Shown here: piece by piece, positions 58,771 through 64,000 of the stretch | Numbering within the stretch: the first letter of the stretch is position 1 | Layout: each line of letters opens with the position of its first letter | NCBI RefSeq assembly: GCF_004010325.2 | Contig: NZ_SADR02000015.1 | Span: forward strand, 107,909 to 171,908 | Direction of reading: 5' to 3' | Length of the DNA stretch: 64,000 nt | Origin: Mesorhizobium sp. M00.F.Ca.ET.216.01.1.1 | Lineage (GTDB): Bacteria > Pseudomonadota > Alphaproteobacteria > Rhizobiales > Rhizobiaceae | Notes under the pieces: model-generated | What the model was told of the DNA's origin: nothing | The model's input: only the letters and a program-made list of their open reading frames with translations | Database searches by the model: none | Made by a program: the position numbers and the translations under genes

Positions 58771-59760
58771 ATGGCATCGTTCATTCCAAGGATAAATCGA
58801 TTTACTCTTGTCCTGGGCGTCGCGCTGGCGGTTTCGGCCATAGGCGCGGTGAAGGCCGAGGACAGCGAATACGGTGTGCTGATGAAGACGCTGGCCAACC
58901 CGTTCTGGGGCGCGATGGGCCAGGGCGTCGCGGACGGCGCCAAGGAAGCCGGCGTGAAGTATTTCCAGCAGGCGGCTGAAAGCGATCAGGCGGCCGAGCC
59001 GCAGCTTAACCTCTGCAACACCATGCTCGAGCGCAAGCCGGTGGCGATGATCACCGCGGCGATCAACTCGACCAACCTTTTGCCCTGCCTCAAGGCGGCG
59101 CAGGACGCCGGCATCAAGGTCGTCGATCTCGACAACAATCTCGACCAGGCGGTGCTCGACAAGGAAGGCATCAAGGTCACCTTCCATATCGGCTCGGACA
59201 ATGTCGCCGCCGGCGCGCAAGGCGCCGAATATCTCGTCTCCAAGCTCGGCAAGGATGCCAAGGGCCCGGTATTGGTGATCGAGGGCCTGTCGGGCAACAT
59301 CACCGGCGAGAAGCGCGCCAAGGGCTTTGCCGACAAGCTCAAGGAGCTGGCGCCGGGGCTGGAGGTCGTCGCTTCGCTGCCAGGCGACTGGGATCGCGGC
59401 AAGGCGGCGTCGATCGCCACCGATACGTTGACGGCGCATCCCGACCTCGTCGCCATCTTCTGCGCCAATGACGGCATGGCGCTGGGCGCAGTGGAATCCG
59501 TCTATTCCGCCGGCAAGGGCGAGCAGGTGACGATCATCGGCGTCGACGGCAATTCGGACGCCGTCAAGTCGATCAAGGACGGGCGCCTCAACGCCTCGGT
59601 GGCGCAGCTTCCCTATCTGGTCGGAAAAGAGGCGGTCGAGAACGTCAAGAAGGCGTTGGCCGGCGAGAAGGTCGAGGAAAGCATCGCCGTGCCGACCCTG
59701 GTGCTGACCAAGGACGTGCTCGACGCCGGCAAGGAGCCGATGCTGCAATATGTGAAATAG
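58771..59760 (+). CDS. Ribose-type ABC binding protein
   Basis: 329 aa type-1 periplasmic binding protein. A signal peptide (MASFIPRINRFTLVLGVALA to about residue 29) precedes YGVLMKTLANPFWGAMGQGV, typical of RbsB-like proteins. Other features are ISTNLL-like AAINSTNLLPCLKAAQDAG and ANDGMALGAVESVYSAG. GGAGGA precedes the ATG. Codons 8-12 of the signal peptide contain the palindrome TAAATCGATTTA, so the operator overlaps the coding sequence. It is followed by a strong hairpin and the permease gene. Confidence 0.85.
   Translation: MASFIPRINRFTLVLGVALAVSAIGAVKAEDSEYGVLMKTLANPFWGAMGQGVADGAKEAGVKYFQQAAESDQAAEPQLNLCNTMLERKPVAMITAAINSTNLLPCLKAAQDAGIKVVDLDNNLDQAVLDKEGIKVTFHIGSDNVAAGAQGAEYLVSKLGKDAKGPVLVIEGLSGNITGEKRAKGFADKLKELAPGLEVVASLPGDWDRGKAASIATDTLTAHPDLVAIFCANDGMALGAVESVYSAGKGEQVTIIGVDGNSDAVKSIKDGRLNASVAQLPYLVGKEAVENVKKALAGEKVEESIAVPTLVLTKDVLDAGKEPMLQYVK
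58793..58804. promoter_or_regulatory. LacI-type operator palindrome inside the binding-protein gene
   Basis: TAAATCGATTTA is a perfect 12-bp palindrome beginning 22 bases after the start of the ATG. It shares GGATWAAWCGATTT with the two sites in the regulator's divergent promoter region. Binding there could block elongation or form a loop with the upstream sites, about 1.2 kb away. Confidence 0.6.
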
Positions 59761-59773
59761 TCCTCCCCGGACG

Positions 59774-59805
59774 GGCTGGCGCGGGTTTAGGCTGCCGCGC
59801 CAGCC
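59774..59805 (+). promoter_or_regulatory. Intra-operon RNA hairpin after the ribose-type binding-protein gene
   Basis: GGCTGGCGCGG (59774-59784) pairs perfectly with CCGCGCCAGCC (59795-59805), 11 bp around a 10-nt loop. The following bases AACCTTTCTT are only weakly T-rich, so read-through to the permease gene at 59831 is likely. Confidence 0.6.
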
Positions 59806-59830
59806 AACCTTTCTTGAGAAGTGAGGCAAC

Positions 59831-60823
59831 ATGGCTCCTGAAATGGCGCAGCCCGGTTTCTGGGCCAGGCTGCAGCGCACATCCGTCGAACGGCTCCACA
59901 TCCGGCTAGAATCGCTGGTGGTGCTTCTGGCGCTGGGCACGGCCATGGCCGTGCTGTCGCCCTACTTCCTGTCGCTCAGTAATTTCCTCAACATCCTTCT
60001 GGCGACGTCGACCATCGGCGTGCTGGCAATCGCGGCCACCTTCGTCATCGGCTCGGGCGGGCTCGACCTGTCGCTCGGCTCGGTGATGGGGCTGGCCGGC
60101 GTGGCAGGTGCCTTCGTGGCGGTCAATCTCGGCTGGCCGTCGGTCTTCGCGGTCGTCGCCTGCATCCTTGCCGGCGCCATCGCCGGCAACATCAACGGCC
60201 AACTCGTCACCCGCGCCTTCGTGCCGGCCTTCATCGTCACGCTCGGCATGCTTGGCCTGGCGCGCGGCCTCGCGCTGGTCATCTCGCAGGGTAGGGCGAT
60301 CTATGGCCTGCCGGCGGCGATCGTCTATATCGGCCAGGGCCGGCCGTTCGGCGTTCCGATGCCGGTCATCATTTTCGTGCTGACGGCAATCGTCGCGCAC
60401 TGCGTGCTCGCCTATACGCGCTTCGGCCACCACACGCTGGCGCTTGGCGACAGCGAGGGCGCGGCGCGCGCCGCCGGTATCCGCGTCGAGCACCATCGCC
60501 GCATCATCTACACTTTGTCCGGGGCGCTGGCTGGCCTTGCCGGCCTGCTGTTCACGGCACGCGTCAATGCTGGCGATCCGACCGCCGGCATCAACTACGA
60601 GCTCACGGCAATCACGGCTGCGATCATCGGCGGCACCAATCTGTTCGGCGGCCGCGCCTCGATCCTCGGGACCATGATCGGTGCGCTGATCATGGGCGTG
60701 CTGCAGAACGGGCTGACGCTGCTTGCAGTCCAGTCCTACTACCAGCAGATGGCGATCGGCGCGGTGCTGATCCTGGCCGTCTTCATCGACCAGTATCAGG
60801 TCAGGAAGGAGTCACGCGTATGA
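59831..60823 (+). CDS. Ribose-type ABC permease
   Basis: 330 aa BPD_transp_2 permease with about ten hydrophobic segments and the hallmark GSGGLDLSLGSVMGLAGVA near residues 75-93, plus TAITAAIIGGTNLFGGRAS. The ATG follows GAAGTGAGG. Its stop overlaps the ATPase start (ATGA). It carries the sugar delivered by the binding protein encoded upstream. Confidence 0.86.
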   Translation: MAPEMAQPGFWARLQRTSVERLHIRLESLVVLLALGTAMAVLSPYFLSLSNFLNILLATSTIGVLAIAATFVIGSGGLDLSLGSVMGLAGVAGAFVAVNLGWPSVFAVVACILAGAIAGNINGQLVTRAFVPAFIVTLGMLGLARGLALVISQGRAIYGLPAAIVYIGQGRPFGVPMPVIIFVLTAIVAHCVLAYTRFGHHTLALGDSEGAARAAGIRVEHHRRIIYTLSGALAGLAGLLFTARVNAGDPTAGINYELTAITAAIIGGTNLFGGRASILGTMIGALIMGVLQNGLTLLAVQSYYQQMAIGAVLILAVFIDQYQVRKESRV

Positions 60824-61596
60824 CCCTTCTCACGCTGCAAGGCATCCGCAAGAGTTTTGGCGCGGTCGACGTTCTGCACGGCGTTGATCTCGCGGTGGCG
60901 GCTGGCGAGGTGGTCGGCCTCGTCGGCGACAATGGCGCCGGCAAGTCGACGCTGATGAAGACCATCACCGGCATCTACCGCGCCGACGCCGGGTCGATCG
61001 AATTCGACGGCAAGGATATCCTGCAGCTCGATCCCGGCCAGCGCCGCGAGCTTGGCATCGAGATGATCTACCAGGATCTGTCGCTGGCCAAGCAACAGGA
61101 CGTGGCGAGCAACATTTTCCTCGGCCGCGAGCCGACCAAGAGGGTGTTCGGCCTGTTTCCAGGCTTCGTCGACAAGGCGGCGATGGATCGCCAGGCGGCA
61201 ACGATGATCGAACGGCTCGGCGCGCACCTGCCGTCGATCAGCCGGTCGGTCGGCTCCTTCTCGGGCGGCCAGCAGCAGACGGTGGCGATCGCCAGGGCGC
61301 TGACCTTCAACCCGAAGCTCGTCATCATGGACGAGCCGACGGCGGCGCTCGCGGTGCGCGAGGTGCAGAGCGTACTCGACCTGATCCGGCGGCTCAAATC
61401 GGAAGGCATCGCCGTGATCCTGATCTCGCACCGGCTGAACGATGTGCTTTCGGTCACCGACCGCATCGTCGTGCTGCGGCACGGCCGGGCCGATGCCGAC
61501 CTGGTCACTGCCAGAACCAACATGAACGAAGTCGTCAGCCGCATCGTCGGCGGCGGCGATATCAGCGCCGCGGCGGCGCACGAACAACGAGGCTGA
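60820..61596 (+). CDS. Ribose-type ABC ATPase, single nucleotide-binding domain
   Basis: 258 aa. Walker A GDNGAGKST is near residues 36-44, with the Q-loop MIYQDLSLAKQQDVASNIFL, the signature FSGGQQQTVAIARAL, Walker B LVIMDEPTAALAV and a switch histidine in ILISHRLNDVL. Most ribose-type importers, including EryE in this window, use a duplicated ATPase of about 500 aa. This one has a single domain, as in the fructose-type FrcA systems of rhizobia, and so probably works as a homodimer. Confidence 0.86.
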   Translation: MTLLTLQGIRKSFGAVDVLHGVDLAVAAGEVVGLVGDNGAGKSTLMKTITGIYRADAGSIEFDGKDILQLDPGQRRELGIEMIYQDLSLAKQQDVASNIFLGREPTKRVFGLFPGFVDKAAMDRQAATMIERLGAHLPSISRSVGSFSGGQQQTVAIARALTFNPKLVIMDEPTAALAVREVQSVLDLIRRLKSEGIAVILISHRLNDVLSVTDRIVVLRHGRADADLVTARTNMNEVVSRIVGGGDISAAAAHEQRG

Positions 61597-61600
61597 GTTT

Positions 61601-62500
61601 ATGAACACTTTTGGGCTGCACACTTTCGCCATCGCCCCGGTCTGGGATCTCGCCCGCATCGAGCCGCAGATGGACCGGCTGAAGGAGCTCGGCATCGGCC
61701 TGATGGAGATCCCGCTGCTTAGGCCAGAAGAGATCGACATTAAGCGCACACGCGGATTCGCCATCCACTATGGCGTCGAGCTGATCCCATCGCTCGGCCT
61801 GCCGCGCGCGCTCGATGTGGTCGAGCGGCCCGACGAGGCGCTCGACTTCCTGCAGCCGGCCTTCAAGGTTTGCAACGAGGTGGGCAGCGAGGCACTGGGC
61901 GGCGTCACCTACGGCACGATCGGCAAGACCACCGGCCGCGCGCCGACCAAGCAGGAAATCGACGGCATGTGCCGCTTCCTCGAGCGGGCGGCGAAGGCGG
62001 CGAAATCACGCGGCCTGAAGCTCGGCATCGAGCCGTGCAACCGCTACGAGACGCATCTGATCAACCGTGGCATCGATGCGGCCAAGATCATCGAACGCGT
62101 TGGCGCCGACAACATCTTCATCCACCTTGACACCTATCACATGCATATCGAGGAGGAGAGCTTTGCTTCCGGTTTCGAAGCGGCGGCGCCCTATCTCGGC
62201 TACGTGCATGTCTCGGAGGCCAATCGCGGCGTGCCGGGACGCGGCATGCTCAACTGGCGGGCTTGCATGAAGGCGATCGCCGATATCGGCTACCGGGGCG
62301 CGATCACGCTCGAAAGCATGAACCATGTCGATGTCGACATTGCCGGTGGCCTGGCGGTGTGGCGCCCGGTGGCGGAAGACCCGCGCGACGTCATTGAGGT
62401 CGGACTGCCGTTCCTGCGCGAGGAAGCACGCAAGGCGGGGCTGACGCTTGGACAGACCCCTCGAAGGCGCGCCGCGCCGTCGATATCTCGTGCATTCTGA
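61601..62500 (+). CDS. Sugar epimerase/isomerase, D-tagatose/D-psicose 3-epimerase-like TIM barrel
   Basis: 299 aa, xylose isomerase-like barrel. Metal-site regions are LGIEPCNRYETHLINRG (Glu), IHLDTYHMHIEEE (Asp/His), YVHVSEANRGVPGRG (His, Arg) and AITLESMNHVD (Glu), the pattern of ketose 3-epimerases. It starts 4 nt after the ATPase stop and is the last gene of the LacI operon. It would interconvert the imported ketose with its C3 epimer. A keto-sugar such as allulose, tagatose or an L-ketose is a fair guess. Confidence 0.8.
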   Translation: MNTFGLHTFAIAPVWDLARIEPQMDRLKELGIGLMEIPLLRPEEIDIKRTRGFAIHYGVELIPSLGLPRALDVVERPDEALDFLQPAFKVCNEVGSEALGGVTYGTIGKTTGRAPTKQEIDGMCRFLERAAKAAKSRGLKLGIEPCNRYETHLINRGIDAAKIIERVGADNIFIHLDTYHMHIEEESFASGFEAAAPYLGYVHVSEANRGVPGRGMLNWRACMKAIADIGYRGAITLESMNHVDVDIAGGLAVWRPVAEDPRDVIEVGLPFLREEARKAGLTLGQTPRRRAAPSISRAF

Positions 62501-62640
62501 GGCCGCGGCTAATGCCTTGGCCGACGCCGAGGCAATGGTGGCGAGAGCATAGCGACCGCCGGGTCTCGCAAAATGCAAGATTGGAGCGCGCTGATAACCA
62601 GCGGCAAGTTGCTGTCGGACATCGCAGTTCCTCCCGTTCG
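62501..62640 (-). pseudogene. Scar: 3' remnant of a thiolase gene joined to a 5' remnant of a 2-hydroxyacid dehydrogenase gene
   Basis: Read on the minus strand, 62586-62637 repeats the ribosome-binding site and first codons of the dehydrogenase at 57491 (GGGAGG, then MSDSNLPLVISA against MSESTLPLVISA). It then runs directly, at about 62567-62585, into a degraded copy of the end of a thiolase gene (GGRYALAT against GGRYALATM in the gene ending at 63735), which is out of frame after an indel. The two fragments indicate an old deletion or recombination that removed the rest of both genes. Confidence 0.65.
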
Positions 62641-62827
62641 ATATGCGGCGCACCACTCAAGAATCTTGTTCTACCCAAGATGGCTGGCCAGCGACAGCTT
62701 CCCGGTCGGTCATCTCGATGCCGAGTTCGCGACGCCCTTGCCACACCGCGTTGACGCACCACTTCGAAGAATGCCTAGAGAGTCAGAACCGGATGCGGCT
62801 TTCATGTGAAGATGGAGGATTGAAATC

Positions 62828-63676
62828 GTGCCATTCGTCAACATCGGCGGCGGGACGCTGCATCATCGCTACCGGCCAGCGAAAGGCGATGCGCATCCGA
62901 TCGTGTTCATCAATTCGCTCGGCACCGACTTCCGGATATGGGAAGCGGTGTTGTCCGCTTTGGGCGGGGAGATGCCGATGCTGGTCTATGACAAGCGCGG
63001 CCATGGGCTCTCCGACATCGGCAGCGGCATCCGCTCGATCGACGATCACGTCGACGATCTCCTGGGCCTCATCGATCATTTCGGATTTGGCACGGTCGTT
63101 GTTTGCGGCCTGTCGGTCGGCGGCCTGATCGCGCAAGGGCTTTATGCCCGGCGACCCGAAACCATCGAGGCCCTGATCCTGTGCGATACGGCGCACAAGA
63201 TCGGCACCACCGAGAGCTGGAACACACGCATCGCGACGGTCGAGGGCAAAGGTATCGAAGCCGTTGTCGAAGGCGTGCTCGAAATGTGGTTCACTCCTGC
63301 CTTTCATTCCGCCCGTTCGGCCGAGCTTGCCGGCTGCCGCAACATGCTGACCAGGCAAGCGCTCGCCGGCTACATCGGGACATGCGCGGCAGTTCGCGAT
63401 GCGGATTTTGCCGATGTCGCGCGGCGCATCGCCGTTCCCACACTTTGCATCGTCGGCGACCAGGATGGCTCGACGCCCCCCGAGCTTGTCCGCTCGCTGG
63501 CCGAGCTTATCCCCGATGCGCGCTTCGAGATCATCCGCGGCGCCGGGCACATTCCCTGCGTCGAGCAGGCGGAAGCGCTGGCCACGCTGATCCGTGATTT
63601 TGTCGCGTCGCTTCCCAATGGAAGCAAACCGATTGATAAAACTCCAGCAACACAACGAGCTATCGGACCGGGCTGA
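62828..63676 (+). CDS. pcaD: 3-oxoadipate enol-lactonase (PcaD-like alpha/beta hydrolase)
   Basis: 282 aa alpha/beta hydrolase. The oxyanion-hole region is IVFINSLGTDFRIWEAV near residues 25-42, the nucleophile Ser96 lies in VCGLSVGGLIAQG, the acid is in IVGDQDGSTPPEL and His is in RGAGHIPCVEQ. NSLGTD and CDTAHKIGT are typical of PcaD, which hydrolyses 3-oxoadipate enol-lactone in protocatechuate and catechol breakdown. GTG 62828 follows GGAGGA. It faces a pcaF-like thiolase gene. The other pca genes are not in the window. Confidence 0.82.
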   Translation: MPFVNIGGGTLHHRYRPAKGDAHPIVFINSLGTDFRIWEAVLSALGGEMPMLVYDKRGHGLSDIGSGIRSIDDHVDDLLGLIDHFGFGTVVVCGLSVGGLIAQGLYARRPETIEALILCDTAHKIGTTESWNTRIATVEGKGIEAVVEGVLEMWFTPAFHSARSAELAGCRNMLTRQALAGYIGTCAAVRDADFADVARRIAVPTLCIVGDQDGSTPPELVRSLAELIPDARFEIIRGAGHIPCVEQAEALATLIRDFVASLPNGSKPIDKTPATQRAIGPG

Positions 63677-63734
63677 CGGCTGGGCGCTCCGTGCTCGATG
63701 ATCCGCAAGCCTGCCCACTGGAAGCAGCGCGATC

Positions 63735-64000
63735 TCACACCTTTTCGAGCGCCACGGCGATGCCCTGGCCGACGCCGATGCACATGGTGGCGAGCGCGTA
63801 GCGACCGCCACGCGCCTTGAGTTCCAGCGCTGCGGTGCCGGTGATGCGCGCGCCTGACATGCCGAGCGGATGACCGAGCGCGATGGCGCCGCCATTTGGG
63901 TTGACGTGCTCCGCGTCCTCGGCAATGCCGAGTTGTCGGAGCACGGCGATGCCCTGGGAGGCAAAGGCTTCGTTGAGCTCGATGATGTCGAATTGTTGCG
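63735..64000 (-). CDS. pcaF: 3-oxoadipyl-CoA thiolase-like protein, C-terminal end (cut by window edge)
   Basis: The last 88 or so codons of a thiolase read on the minus strand and run off the right edge. Visible are the substrate/base motif NPNGGAIALGHPLGMSGAR and the C-terminal catalytic Cys region YALATMCIGVGQGIAVALEKV. Upstream, the stretch ELNEAFASQGIAVLRQLGI is characteristic of thiolases. PcaF is favoured over a general acetyl-CoA acetyltransferase because of the convergent pcaD-like gene 58 bp away. A degraded copy of its 3' end is at about 62501-62566. Confidence 0.8.
   Translation of the reverse strand, partial: QQFDIIELNEAFASQGIAVLRQLGIAEDAEHVNPNGGAIALGHPLGMSGARITGTAALELKARGGRYALATMCIGVGQGIAVALEKV

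Noticed and set aside
62641..62827. Possible further gene remnant on the minus strand upstream of pcaD
   Set aside because: Short stop-free stretches look faintly protein-like, but I could not match them to any family or fix a frame.
62783..63964. 393-codon open frame on the minus strand
   Set aside because: Antisense to pcaD and out of frame with the real thiolase end. The composition is non-protein-like.
1..64000. CRISPR arrays, tRNA or rRNA genes, phage or secretion-system genes
   Set aside because: No regularly spaced repeats, tRNA-like cloverleaf ends or corresponding proteins were seen anywhere in the window.

Overview
The window is a high-GC alphaproteobacterial chromosome segment. 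It looks rhizobial and most like Mesorhizobium, judging by an erythritol locus of the rhizobial eryEFG/eryABC/eryH/eryI type, several stacked ABC importer operons with GntR/FCD, SorC, DeoR and LacI regulators, a DUF763 protein, a RIME-like intergenic mosaic repeat and 3-oxoadipate pathway genes. The genus is inferred from gene content only. I see no rRNA, tRNA, CRISPR array, phage or transposase gene.

Layout. (1) 1-1944: the end of a DeoR-family regulator coupled to a glpD-like dehydrogenase. (2) 2140-13252: an erythritol regulon. It runs from a sigma70-like promoter through the SorC regulator eryD, a 14-codon leader ORF, a DUF2291 gene, the eryE/F/G importer, kinase eryA, dehydrogenase eryB, isomerase eryC and the terminal isomerases eryH and eryI. 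Convergent dhaK/dhaL (13260-14943) shares an upstream motif with the eryD leader and may feed erythrulose into the same pathway. (3) 15359-23886: housekeeping and stress genes: a GFA protein, MgtC, DUF763, an EmrAB-type efflux pair and a run of small stress-type proteins, one with a frameshift at a T8 run. (4) 23970-34141: a catabolic block. A dead DHDPS-family gene and two Gfo/Idh oxidoreductases are divergent from a FadR-type regulator and a dipeptide-type ABC importer that has an intact DHDPS-family gene inserted between its permease and ATPase genes. (5) 34281-40555: another FCD regulator, a PLP-dependent lyase and a CUT1 sugar-type importer. (6) 40708-46702: a glycosyltransferase, a debranching-type glucosidase and membrane-anchored OtsA plus OtsB (trehalose synthesis). 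(7) 46793-56414: a long minus-strand operon with a divergent FCD regulator, described below. (8) 56460-62500: a LacI-controlled ribose-type importer with a 3-epimerase-like isomerase and a divergent 2-hydroxyacid dehydrogenase. (9) 62501-64000: a recombination scar, pcaD and the end of a pcaF-like thiolase.

The most unusual system is 46793-55599. It has a DUF1185 protein, a 600-aa fusion of an alpha/beta hydrolase with a flavin reductase and a third C-terminal segment, a luciferase-like (LLM) monooxygenase, an aldehyde dehydrogenase and a PotABCD-type importer. A perfect 12-bp palindrome lies between the operon and its divergent FCD regulator. The parts match by role those of the pyrimidine-opening Rut pathway (monooxygenase, YjgF-like protein, hydrolase, flavin reductase, semialdehyde enzyme, transporter), but with different families and a hydrolase-reductase fusion. 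I infer an undescribed oxidative ring- or amide-opening pathway for a small nitrogen-containing substrate.

A second theme is RNA-level tuning of importers. In four ABC operons a perfect 9-11 bp hairpin without a U-tract directly follows the binding-protein gene, and in a fifth that position is filled by the palindromic mosaic repeat.
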